DNA from: Pseudomonas anatoliensis
GTDB lineage: Bacteria > Pseudomonadota > Gammaproteobacteria > Pseudomonadales > Pseudomonadaceae
Length of the DNA stretch: 64,000 bases
Direction of reading: 5' to 3'
NCBI RefSeq assembly: GCF_017976235.1
Contig: NZ_JACVHC010000003.1
Location: 248,001-312,000 of the forward strand
Part shown: in pieces, positions 7,535 through 15,845 of the stretch
Layout of the letters: every line of letters starts with the position of its first letter
Numbering within the stretch: the stretch's first letter is position 1
Translations under genes and position numbers: made by a program
Notes under the pieces: generated by a model
The model's database searches: none
What the model was told of the DNA's origin: nothing
What the model saw: only the letters and a program-made list of their open reading frames with translations

Positions 7535-7640
7535 GCAAGCGGAGCGCGCAGGCGTGCGGGATGGAAGCCCGAAGGGCCGAGAGGCAGGCGCTTGCGCCAA
7601 GGCTCGGTCTACGACAGCCCCTCCCCGAAGGGGCACGGCC
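7535..7640 (+). ncRNA. structured repeat element, copy 2
   Basis: Second copy of the element at 5275-5376. It shares AAGCGGAGCGCGCAGG and the GCCC-GAA-GGGC hairpin; the CCGAG (7577) / CTCGG (7603) stem encloses a perfect GGCGC-TT-GCGCC hairpin; the last hairpin is CCCCTCCCCGAAGGGG followed by CACG. Pairing is preserved against copy 1 although bases differ. It lies 53 bases before the 71-residue gene, mirroring the arrangement of copy 1. Being an RNA is inferred. Confidence 0.45.
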
Positions 7641-7693
7641 CAACGCCAGGTCGATGGAGCAGAAGACCAAGACCATGCTGCGAGGATTTTCCG

Positions 7694-7909
7694 ATGGGAA
7701 TGACAGAAGATGACGATACAGTCTATTGCGACGTACAAATGCCCTTGGCGCAAGGCCGGGAGCTGCTCCAGCTAGTGAGCTCATTGAGGGAGTCAAAAGC
7801 GCATCCGACTTTAGACCAGGTTTTCGAGAGCATGCAGTACGAGCTGAGCACATCCATAGACATCATCGAAAATCCTCCCTCCTGGGGCCCATGGTGCAAG
7901 AAATCTTGA
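7694..7909 (+). CDS. small hypothetical protein, 71 aa
   Basis: ATG at 7694 (MGMTEDDDTVYCDV) lies 8 bases after GAGG (7682-7685). The product is acidic and predicted helical (REKLQ-type segments: GRELLQLVSSLRESKAHPTL, DQVFESMQYELSTSID) and ends PSWGPWCKKS. The frame is open from 7592 but that part overlaps the structured element. No family recognised. The gene sits downstream of element copy 2 as the 133-residue gene does after copy 1. Confidence 0.5.
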   Translation: MGMTEDDDTVYCDVQMPLAQGRELLQLVSSLRESKAHPTLDQVFESMQYELSTSIDIIENPPSWGPWCKKS

Positions 7910-7984
7910 TGCCCCTCCCTTACCACGAAACGTTCGACATCAGACCATACCAACCCATGGCAGCGTTTCAAAAGAGGTGGGCCA

Positions 7985-8335
7985 TCAATATCCCAAGGTG
8001 TCCTTGGTCTGCTTGCAGGTTCCTAGGCGACCACGAACCTGACCAGTCAACATACGTGTCTGCATGGACTGATAGGCTTTCGTCGAGCCGTACTGCTTCT
8101 TCACGAGTTCGAGCTTGTTCTTCGCTTCGGTCATCTGAGTCACGCAGTCATTGATATCCCTCTTCGAGAGAGTCCGCGTGCCCGCCTGATTGGGCGTACC
8201 TTGGGGACGATTCTCGTACAGCTTCTGCACCTCGTTCAGGCTTGCCAGTGCAGCCGCCTCATCCGCATTGCTCGCTGCCCCCACTGCACCACACATCACC
8301 ATCGCGACCATTCCTGCTACATACTGCTTGATCAA
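7985..8335 (-). CDS. secreted small protein with signal peptide
   Basis: 116 residues. MIKQYVAGMVAMVMCGAVGA followed by AS is a clear Sec signal peptide with an A-x-A-type cleavage site near residue 20. The mature part is helical (ADEAAALASLNEVQKLYENR; MTEAKNKLELVKKQYGSTKA) and has two cysteines (NDC, GTC) that could form a disulfide in the periplasm. Family not recognised. It lies downstream of the minus-strand gene at 8480-9031 and may share its transcript. Confidence 0.6.
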   Translation of the reverse strand: MIKQYVAGMVAMVMCGAVGAASNADEAAALASLNEVQKLYENRPQGTPNQAGTRTLSKRDINDCVTQMTEAKNKLELVKKQYGSTKAYQSMQTRMLTGQVRGRLGTCKQTKDTLGY

Positions 8336-8479
8336 TGGAATCTCCCTTTGTCATTGATGGGCTCTGCCCAAGTGCATGTGCAGTCAACCAGTGGCTAACG
8401 GCACATGGTCATTATCCCCCGCAAGGAGGGAATTAAGACATTGGTTTTGTCAGACTCAGGGAAGGCATCCTTACGGACA

Positions 8480-9031
8480 TCAGAGCTCTGCATCCCATGC
8501 ATCCATAGCCTCGCTCAGAGTCGAGTACCACTGGAGCTCAACGAGCTGTAGAGCATTCGCAATTTGCCTGCTGGTACTGCCGTCAACCCAACCTGGAAGG
8601 CTCTCCTGACCACAGGAGAAGAGACTGGCCGCCGCCACAGCGAAACAACCGGTACTCGTAGATTGAAGGCACACGTAGCGCACAGCAGCGCCACTATGGA
8701 GCCGACGCCAAGCCACCACCTCAATACAGTCCTGCAGTTCTACAAAGGCCTCAGCAGCGGGGCCAGCCTTCTGCCCCACCTCGTTCTCTGCCACAGGTTG
8801 GAATGGCCTGCTAGGCTTTCCTGGTTGGTGGACAAGGTGCTGCAACTGCTCGCGGGCCGCGATTACCTGATCTCGGAGTTCTTCAGGATCGATGGACATC
8901 CCGCCCTCCGGTGTCACCTTGAGGGTCTTCAAGGAGTTCGCCGCCCGAATGAACTCGCGTTCACGCGCTTTCTCACGCTCGGGGCGGCGGTCGGGGAATA
9001 GCCAGGCGGCGAGTCGTTGGAAAGTGATCAT
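8480..9031 (-). CDS. hypothetical protein, 183 aa
   Basis: The minus-strand frame opens at a GTG at 9085, adding a hydrophobic N-terminus (LAFVLTTAHPIAAYGLL); ATG at 9031 (MITFQRLAAWLFPDRRPERE) is the alternative start used here, and neither has a strong ribosome-binding site. The middle is charged and helical (PEELRDQVIAAREQLQHLVH), and the C-terminus ends LQWYSTLSEAMDAWDAEL. No known domain. The opposite-strand frame at 8564-9001 is rejected as a shadow because it is Arg/Leu/Ser-rich without domain-like character. Confidence 0.5.
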   Translation of the reverse strand: MITFQRLAAWLFPDRRPEREKAREREFIRAANSLKTLKVTPEGGMSIDPEELRDQVIAAREQLQHLVHQPGKPSRPFQPVAENEVGQKAGPAAEAFVELQDCIEVVAWRRLHSGAAVRYVCLQSTSTGCFAVAAASLFSCGQESLPGWVDGSTSRQIANALQLVELQWYSTLSEAMDAWDAEL

Positions 9032-9085
9032 CAATAATCCGTAGGCAGCAATGGGATGAGCTGTTGTGAGCACAAAGGCTAACAC

Positions 9086-9679
9086 TTCAATGCGGATGAA
9101 GGATTAATGGGTCTCATAACGACCAAGCGTGCGCGGTGGCTGTAGACCTCAGTTCGATGTGAAACACAGGCAGATCCCGCCACCGATTAGCGCACGCGCG
9201 GGAAAGCTGCAGTGAACCTGAATTATCAATCCTAACTCCTCCGTCATAGGAAAAATAAGCTCGCGTCTCCGACGCTCACTGGTCTATGCCACTAAGCCGC
9301 CTTAGGCCGAAACCGCGCAACCCTCCCGGATAGACAATCAATCCAGAAAAAATCTTCATAAATATTAGACATAAACCTTTTCTCATAAATTGACAATACA
9401 TCTATTAACCCTGAATTCTTAGTTAACAACTATAGATTTTATTACCCCCTCGCGGACATTGAGCCCGCTCGAAGACAAGAAGACAACCACCTCAGAAAAC
9501 TCCGCCAATCAACGTTACCAGAAGACAATAGTATTATATAAATACTTAATGAATATTGTCATACAGTTATATATTTTCTTAAAAAATCCTATTGCAAAGA
9601 CCATTACGCGACGCTAGCCTTTTCAAATCACTTGAAACCTTAGCTACTCGCAGCGAGCACTCACTCGACTGCGCACCTT
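9086..9679. promoter_or_regulatory. AT-rich regulatory region before the recombinase operon
   Basis: About 600 bases without a gene; the second half is markedly AT-rich. GACAAT words recur: GACAATCAAT near 9333, TGACAATA at 9391-9398, AGACAATAG near 9522, and the inverted form TATTGTCA at 9554-9561. TTGACA at 9390 and TTGTCA near 9556 could be -35 elements, but no convincing -10 pairs with them. It probably carries the operon promoter and may hold binding sites for the recombinases or a regulator. Confidence 0.4.
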
Positions 9680-9691
9680 GTGTGTGGAGTT

Positions 9692-11134
9692 ATGAATACT
9701 ATGAGCAATGCAGGCCTCATCAGAATCGAAAACCGTGCTCCAAGTGGCAAACTTACAATTAAAAAGATCGCCAAGCTCAAACTACTTCAAGCAGTCGAAT
9801 TGGAAGAGCGTGAGCCTACACACGAGAATTGCAGGATTCAAACAGTCCTGTCTTGCTGCTCAGACACTAAAACTCACGAGAGCTTTTTTCCACTCATGCC
9901 TATGGATAGTGTTGAAAAACCGATTTTCAACCACTTTCCATGCTTGCTGCAGGCGGATGGGTCTCCATGGGCACTTGGCAATCTTTACCTGCTCGATCTA
10001 GTGGCCACCGGCGCTACAGCCAGCCAGGCGACTGTAGAAAAGCATGCAATAGCTTTAAAAGACTTCTTTGGCATCATGTGGGATCTCGGCCTTAACTTTT
10101 TAAACTTTTCCCTAAGAAAGGCCAGAAGACCCACATACGCTTACTCGGACTATTATCGTGATATCATCAAAGAGTTCCCTAAAGAAGGACAAAAAGCCAA
10201 TGCAATGATTCGAAAAATCATTGCATTCTATCGCTGGTTACTGCACAGAGGATTCGTCCCCGAGCAGGCTATGTGGAAGGAGTCAACAGGATACATACGC
10301 ATCAAAAACAAAGCAGGTATGTCTTATGACAAGAAAATCACACGCACCGATCTGACGCTAAAAGTTATCAAAAACCTAGGTGCTAAAGCTCTCAGGGCGT
10401 ATGACGAAATAGAGCAAAAAGCACTCATTGAGACACTGCTCCAGATCGACAATACGGAGATGACCCTAGGTTTTCTTCTCGCAATCCTTACGGGAGCTAG
10501 GCTTCAAACAGTATTCACGCTACAAGCTAGTGCTTTGGATGACTATGACGGAAGTGACTACCATCCAGTGGTGGTCGGCGAACGGGGATTCGCAGATAGT
10601 AAATTTCAGAAAAGATTTGCAATACTGATCCCTGGGTGGCTGGTGCTAGCCCTCAAAACATATCTTGCTTCCGAGAGATATGCAGCACGCAAGGATATAT
10701 CCTTTTACTCGAAGACGAAGAGCACTTATATATTTTTGGCGAAAACCGGAGCACCGTATTACGCCAAGGGGGACGACACCTTCGCAAGTGACTATCGAAG
10801 TCAACGGCTAGGGAAATCCGTACAGGCTTTTATTTTCCAGCAATTAAATCCTGCGCTAGCGCAATCGGGCCATACATTTAAAGTTCGCTTCCACAACTTG
10901 CGCGCTTCCTTTGCTGAGAACGTAGTAATTGAAAATCTCCACCTTCTCAATGCTGGACGTATAACTTGGGCTGAACTGCTGAACATTGTCTGTGAGCGGC
11001 TCGCTCATGCGAGTACAGAAGAGACTGAAAACTATGTCAACAGTGTGCGCAAGAAACAAATCAAAGCTATAGCGCAAAGCCAATTCGAGTCTTATTTGGA
11101 GTCGCGGATCCGGAACACCTGGGGAGAATCTTAA
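9692..11134 (+). CDS. tyrosine recombinase (first of a trio)
   Basis: 480 residues from ATG at 9692 (GTG at 9680 and ATG at 9701 are also in frame; GGAG at 9686-9689 fits the last only loosely). The C-terminal half is a tyrosine recombinase catalytic domain with all expected residues: LTGARLQTVF (Arg I), the beta-hairpin Lys in DSKFQKRFA, FHNLRASFAE (HxxR) and LAHASTEETENYVN (His and nucleophile Tyr). The N-terminal half supplies a core-binding region. It should cut and rejoin DNA for element excision and integration. It overlaps the next gene by one base (TAATG), so the operon is translationally coupled. Confidence 0.85.
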   Translation: MNTMSNAGLIRIENRAPSGKLTIKKIAKLKLLQAVELEEREPTHENCRIQTVLSCCSDTKTHESFFPLMPMDSVEKPIFNHFPCLLQADGSPWALGNLYLLDLVATGATASQATVEKHAIALKDFFGIMWDLGLNFLNFSLRKARRPTYAYSDYYRDIIKEFPKEGQKANAMIRKIIAFYRWLLHRGFVPEQAMWKESTGYIRIKNKAGMSYDKKITRTDLTLKVIKNLGAKALRAYDEIEQKALIETLLQIDNTEMTLGFLLAILTGARLQTVFTLQASALDDYDGSDYHPVVVGERGFADSKFQKRFAILIPGWLVLALKTYLASERYAARKDISFYSKTKSTYIFLAKTGAPYYAKGDDTFASDYRSQRLGKSVQAFIFQQLNPALAQSGHTFKVRFHNLRASFAENVVIENLHLLNAGRITWAELLNIVCERLAHASTEETENYVNSVRKKQIKAIAQSQFESYLESRIRNTWGES

Positions 11135-13053
11135 TGCCAGAACATGTTGCGTTCACTCCCCAAAAAATCGACCTAGATGAATGCAGTTATGACCAGTGCA
11201 TGCGTTTACTTGACCAAACTCCTGTCGAATCATTACAGCTGTCATTTCGGGACGGTGCTAATACTCAACGATTGAATATCGGAGCATATTCATATCGTGT
11301 GAGATTAAAACCAAGACCATACACGCCAGCCCGCGTGGATCCCGCCACTATTTCATACAGTAGACTACAGGCATTATTAAACTGGGCCATCAGCATTGTA
11401 GAGCTGTTTTTCCGAATACTACGGCCAGCTTCTGTGTATGAGAGTTTTAATCGAACCAGCATGTTCTTGGACTGGAGTGACTCAAATGGTCACCCTAGAG
11501 CGCTAGATAGCATCGAGGAATATCACCTCGCACTGGTAAAATACTCTCGCCACCTTTGTTCGAAAGCTAGTCCTGAGCGGCGAAACACTCCACAACGCAA
11601 CCTCTCTGTAGCAATGCAGTCCGCTGAGAAATTTTATCCAGAACATACCCTGAATATAAGTATAGGCATTCAACATCCTGGATACAGCAAAGAAGAAAAA
11701 ATAAACACTGAAGTCCCTTCCGAGGATGAGTTATTCCCCACCCTTGCCGCTGCACGTGGGCTGTTTGACTCAATAAGTGAATTCTTGGGCGGATCACAAC
11801 GTGTACCAGTCGCTCTGAAAGGAGCAGGACATATCTATTGGTTTACGTCCTGCTACTACCCTGTGATGTCAGAGACAGCCATTTTACATTACCAGACCAG
11901 TAAAACTCCGGGCAGGATTCTGACCTCGGTAAGACGGGATGTACTGAATCACCTTGGAGCAACGGGTGACGACGTTTCAGACGGATTCCGAACCGTATTT
12001 GACCATCTAACCGAAAGGGGCTGGATCCAAGATTCAGCAACCACTGATAAATTCATTTCCCTTGATAGAAAGCTGACCAAGAGGGAGCAACTGCAGCTAT
12101 GCAAGGTTGCTCACGACTGTTTCCTTTTCATGTTCATTTTGTACACAGAAGGCAACGAGTCACCTGTGGGCACAATACCTTGGGATGCATCATCATCTGT
12201 CGATACAGTTATCCAAAGTTTCCGAACAATAAAATGGCGCAGCCATAGCGAGCTAGAATTGTCATTCGAGGCAAAATTTCTAGTTCACTTCCGAGCATAT
12301 CTGAGAATCAGGGAAATCCTGGTTGACGGTCACCACTTCGGTTTTTTGTTTGGTACATTTGGTCGCAAAGACAGCCCGCTTCCCCTGGACAATGGATACT
12401 CATCAATCGTAGGAAGTCAGCTCAAGCGCCTAGTAGATCCCAATCTCATGTCTTTCGGATTTCGAGAGCTCCGGGCGTTCCACCACCATTATAAGACAAC
12501 CAATCATGGTATCGATGTCGCAGCAGCAGATGCACAGCATACTCTGACCACGGCAATCACCAGTTATCAAGCAGGTAACACCGCAGAAAACATTGCCCAG
12601 GCTGGAGCCTTTTTCACCAGCTTGGGGTTAATGCTAGCAACTGTGGAGCAGGAGCGTGCAGCTCAAGCCACCCAAGCAGGATCATGTACTGGTCAACTTA
12701 TACCTTCAAAGCAACTGGACGAAGACTCATTACAGCCAAATTGCCAAAACTTTCTCGGCTGCTTGTTCTGCGATAGCAATTTAACTCATTTTAACACGGA
12801 AGACGCACACAAACTGTTGAGCATGGCTTACATAATTGAGCAGCTCCGGCTCATACAGATCGCCCCAAAAGAGCATGGAAAAGTATTTGACCTAACGCTA
12901 AACAAAATCCACTGGATCATTGAAAAAATGGAAGCCAGTCCATCGCTAGCGCAAAAGATATCTGACATTCGGATTGATGTCTACGAACATGAAAATCTTA
13001 CTCCCTACTGGCAAAACAAGCTAAGAATACTTTCCGAAATAGGGGTTCTGTAA
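11134..13053 (+). CDS. large recombinase-like protein with degenerate active site
   Basis: 639 residues. The C-terminal part keeps FRELRAFHHH at the HxxR position (the His appears replaced) and HTLTTAITSYQAG at the His/Tyr motif, but where Arg I should stand the sequence reads YTEGNESPVG with no arginine. A cysteine cluster (GSC...NCQNFLGCLFC, about residues 525-553) could bind zinc. It probably assists the two intact recombinases in target recognition or complex assembly rather than cleaving on its own. TAATG overlaps on both sides couple it to its neighbours. Resembles TnpB-type proteins of Tn554-like elements by position and size. Confidence 0.7.
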   Translation: MPEHVAFTPQKIDLDECSYDQCMRLLDQTPVESLQLSFRDGANTQRLNIGAYSYRVRLKPRPYTPARVDPATISYSRLQALLNWAISIVELFFRILRPASVYESFNRTSMFLDWSDSNGHPRALDSIEEYHLALVKYSRHLCSKASPERRNTPQRNLSVAMQSAEKFYPEHTLNISIGIQHPGYSKEEKINTEVPSEDELFPTLAAARGLFDSISEFLGGSQRVPVALKGAGHIYWFTSCYYPVMSETAILHYQTSKTPGRILTSVRRDVLNHLGATGDDVSDGFRTVFDHLTERGWIQDSATTDKFISLDRKLTKREQLQLCKVAHDCFLFMFILYTEGNESPVGTIPWDASSSVDTVIQSFRTIKWRSHSELELSFEAKFLVHFRAYLRIREILVDGHHFGFLFGTFGRKDSPLPLDNGYSSIVGSQLKRLVDPNLMSFGFRELRAFHHHYKTTNHGIDVAAADAQHTLTTAITSYQAGNTAENIAQAGAFFTSLGLMLATVEQERAAQATQAGSCTGQLIPSKQLDEDSLQPNCQNFLGCLFCDSNLTHFNTEDAHKLLSMAYIIEQLRLIQIAPKEHGKVFDLTLNKIHWIIEKMEASPSLAQKISDIRIDVYEHENLTPYWQNKLRILSEIGVL

Positions 13054-15011
13054 TGCCGTTCGCAAGGTTTTTCCTTACTGAGTATTTAGATACCGAGCAC
13101 TCCCCTTGGTCTGCATTGGTTGAGGATTACGTTTATCCTTCGGATCATTTTGTGGTCGCGCATCTACCTAATGGTACACAAGTCGAATTTAGCGAGGATA
13201 CCTGGCCAATTCAGGGGCGCGAGCGAGGAATATCCCAAAGAAAAGGCATTTACCTAGGGTACGCTGGAGAGCAAACCGATGTGGATTGGGGAACCAATAT
13301 TAAGCAATCAAAGAGCATCCTACTTGCATTGCACAGACATGCCTTCAAATCGCCTGGTACACCACTAGGTGTCGATTCAATCAACAGGTACAACCTTGTC
13401 TTGCAAAAGACTCGGATGTACTGCTATCAACAAGAAATCTCTGTTTTCCAAGCCCTGTCGTCAGCCAAGCATGTGCAAGGCATCCACCAGCTATGCCTTG
13501 AAATGGCTAAAAGCAATGCAGCAGCACTTAAAGATTTGCTGCCGAAAATCTCAATGCTTCCTTTCCGGTATCTAGGCTTTAAGCCTGCGACTGCTCAGTT
13601 CAAACCAGCGTCAACGTCTAAAAACACTAAGAATGATCAAACACTGGTGATACCAACTGCCATCTACTTAGAACTGCTATTAGGTTACAAGAAAAAGATT
13701 GCTGACTACCTGGAGCATCGCGCTCAGTTACAAGATTTGGCTCAGCTAATATCATGGAATCACCGACCTGGAGAAACCTCTTCAGAAGCTCAGGGAGAAG
13801 CCTTTAAAATCGCCGCAGCACGCTACAACGTCACTGACTACTTAGATACCAACAACATTACTGACAAGAAAGAGCTTTTGGGTCATTTCGGCACCATCAA
13901 TTACTGCGCTGCAATGTTAATTTACGCGTTTACGGGCATGAGGCGGTCTGAGCTTTACTCTTTGCGACTTAGCGCGCTTCGTAAAGACGTCAAGGCTGGA
14001 GTAGTAATTTCCAGAAGCCTATATGGATTTACCACCAAGCTGCACAAAAGAAGGAAATATGTATCATGGTATTCTTCCGCTGATATTGAGATGCCTTTCG
14101 CAGCAGCATCTCACGTCTGCAAAACAATCCTAACCTGTAATGAAATAATTCCTGACGATCAGTATGTCTTCATCTCAACCGCATATTTTCCATTCAGCAA
14201 CACGTTACTGGATCCAACAACCATTAACTCGGAAGAACCGGTTGCCGGAAACTATGAACCCTCTCGTTTCCAACGGAGGCTTAGCACCCCGTTTATCAAC
14301 ATTGAAGATATGAAGGAACTGAAGAGTGTCGATCCTTTGCGCATTTGGGATGTATCCAGTGACATCCGCATCGGAAGCGCATGGCCACTCAGCATTCACC
14401 AATTGCGGCGGTCTACTGCGGTTTACGCGATCAGGAGCGGAATCGTCACGCTTCCAGCACTCAAGCTCATGCTTAAACACATAAGCATAGTCATGACTAA
14501 ATACTATAGCGGAGGGTCTATTTACGCACCCGACATCCTCAAAGCCTTTAGCGGTAAAAAAGATAGCATGGTTGCTCTTTTTCAAGAATCAGAGCGTCAC
14601 GTCGCAACTTGGCAATATACTAATGAGGTGGTTATGTCAGAAGAAACCTTGTATGGCGCTCATGGCGCCTGGGCTCAAATCCATGGCAAGAAAGCAATGC
14701 TGAAGCTGAGCTACGCAGAACGCTTCGAGGAAACACTCAAGCGGGTGAAAAAAGGTCAGTTGTCGTACCGCGCCACACCACTGGGCGGCTGCACGTCAAA
14801 TAGTATTTGTACTAAACGGATCTCCGTTGATCTCCTCGGCTGCGATGGTTGCGCTTCTGCAGTCGTGATCAAGCCAAAACTCCTCAAGCTTATTGCCCTT
14901 CAGAACCTGACTGTAGATGCCTGCGCCCAAGGAAGTATGGAGCACACTGCAGAGCTTCAGACGCAGTATGAGCTGTCATCCTTCGCTACTCGCCTGGGGA
15001 TCCAAGCATGA
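13053..15011 (+). CDS. tyrosine recombinase, large (third of trio)
   Basis: 652 residues. A full catalytic set is visible: TGMRRSELYSLRLSAL (Arg I), TTKLHKRRKYVSWY (Lys), SIHQLRRSTAVYAI (HxxR) and LKHISIVMTKYYSGG (His and Tyr). After the Tyr a cysteine-bearing C-terminal domain follows (GGCTSNSICTKR, LLGCDGCASAV), likely zinc-binding. It should be an active strand-exchange enzyme, probably working with the first recombinase at the element ends. It starts on the stop of the previous gene and overlaps the next by 4 bases (ATGA). Confidence 0.85.
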   Translation: MPFARFFLTEYLDTEHSPWSALVEDYVYPSDHFVVAHLPNGTQVEFSEDTWPIQGRERGISQRKGIYLGYAGEQTDVDWGTNIKQSKSILLALHRHAFKSPGTPLGVDSINRYNLVLQKTRMYCYQQEISVFQALSSAKHVQGIHQLCLEMAKSNAAALKDLLPKISMLPFRYLGFKPATAQFKPASTSKNTKNDQTLVIPTAIYLELLLGYKKKIADYLEHRAQLQDLAQLISWNHRPGETSSEAQGEAFKIAAARYNVTDYLDTNNITDKKELLGHFGTINYCAAMLIYAFTGMRRSELYSLRLSALRKDVKAGVVISRSLYGFTTKLHKRRKYVSWYSSADIEMPFAAASHVCKTILTCNEIIPDDQYVFISTAYFPFSNTLLDPTTINSEEPVAGNYEPSRFQRRLSTPFINIEDMKELKSVDPLRIWDVSSDIRIGSAWPLSIHQLRRSTAVYAIRSGIVTLPALKLMLKHISIVMTKYYSGGSIYAPDILKAFSGKKDSMVALFQESERHVATWQYTNEVVMSEETLYGAHGAWAQIHGKKAMLKLSYAERFEETLKRVKKGQLSYRATPLGGCTSNSICTKRISVDLLGCDGCASAVVIKPKLLKLIALQNLTVDACAQGSMEHTAELQTQYELSSFATRLGIQA

Positions 15012-15406
15012 CCGAACTGTGCGACCTAATCATCTTTTGGGATGCCTTAAATAGAATCCTGGCTGGCAAACCGCTGATCGTCACCAGAGACCTGCCCATC
15101 ACCTATGACCTAGTCGCACTCGAGGCTGGAAGAACTAGGGGTTCGATCAGGGCTGATCGAGCCCAATTCGCCGCGCTCAGGCAAGCCATCAGGGACGCAG
15201 CGGCAGCGCAGAAGCCCCCACCAAAGAAAGCTTCCACTCGGCAAGAAAAGGAAAAACTCAAAGCTAAGAACCAGGAAATTGCCAACCTCAAAAATGAGTG
15301 CGACGAAGTTCGTAGCCGTGAGCTTATGCTTGTCCGATACATCGACGAGCTTGAAAGGGAGATTGTAAGGCTGCGTAAGCCTAGGTTGGTCAGTTCCATT
15401 GGCTGA
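15008..15406 (+). CDS. small coiled-coil recombinase accessory protein
   Basis: 132 residues: an N-terminal ~60-residue region (LIIFWDALNRILAGKPL), a basic Ala/Pro/Lys linker, then a heptad-like coiled coil (KEKLKAKNQEIANLKNECDE, VRSRELMLVRYIDELEREIV). It overlaps the preceding recombinase by ATGA. The position and shape match the small third gene of Tn554-type transposition modules (TnpC) and the short partner of other recombinase-trio elements; its role would be to modulate integration. Assignment by architecture only. Confidence 0.6.
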   Translation: MTELCDLIIFWDALNRILAGKPLIVTRDLPITYDLVALEAGRTRGSIRADRAQFAALRQAIRDAAAAQKPPPKKASTRQEKEKLKAKNQEIANLKNECDEVRSRELMLVRYIDELEREIVRLRKPRLVSSIG

Positions 15407-15845
15407 GTCTCTTGGCAAAGTTTCCGGAGTACGAATGTTGGGATGCATGGTTGCCAACATTTGTTCTCCCGTCAGGAAGCTGGTAATGCCCCTTGTCTCG
15501 CAGTCGTCCAGTTCTAAGAAGGTTTAAAATCAACTTCGCATCGGGCAATTCATTACGTCCGGTCGCCGACATCATGTAAGTCCTATTCTGACTCACAGGC
15601 TCATTCCTGCTCTGGAACAGTGACCCGAGCCTTGGAACGCCGAGCTGCTAAAGCACTCGCAAAGCCCAATCCCATTGACCCTCATCCTCGTGTGCATAGG
15701 ATCTCTCCCTATGTTCATGCTTGCGTGAAGCTTTCTGGGGCTGCCCTAACGTGAGCGCAAGGTAGCTGCCACGCTCCCATATAAAGAGTGTCTGTCCATA
15801 TGGTTACATGTACGGCATAGGTTCTAGGTGTCCATATAGACCGTA
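15407..15845. other. right end of genomic island
   Basis: About 440 bases without a convincing gene between the recombinase operon and the resumed antiporter gene. The last 60 bases contain two copies of TGTCCATAT, and the sequence switches to antiporter codons at about 15846. The minus-strand frame 15390-15596 has no ribosome-binding site or family character. I take this as the non-coding terminal region of the element. Confidence 0.5.
15793..15837. repeat. direct repeats at the island end (possible att arm sites)
   Basis: TGTCCATAT occurs at 15793-15801 and again at 15829-15837, 36 bases apart, each preceded by G or GTGTC-like sequence; the first copy is part of the palindrome CCATATGG. 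They lie 8 to 50 bases from the point where antiporter coding sequence resumes. Repeats in this position are typical binding sites for a site-specific recombinase. The other end of the element is not in the window, so an attL/attR comparison is not possible here. Confidence 0.45.

Noticed and set aside
8564..9001. 145-codon plus-strand frame
   Set aside because: Competes with the minus-strand gene at 8480-9031; composition is Arg/Leu/Ser-rich and not protein-like, no ribosome-binding site.
9086..9679. Possible CRISPR or tRNA content in the AT-rich region
   Set aside because: No regularly spaced identical repeats and no cloverleaf were seen; the short GACAAT words are irregularly spaced.
15390..15596. 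68-codon minus-strand frame at the island end
   Set aside because: No ribosome-binding site, no recognisable domain, and it overlaps the end of the coiled-coil gene.
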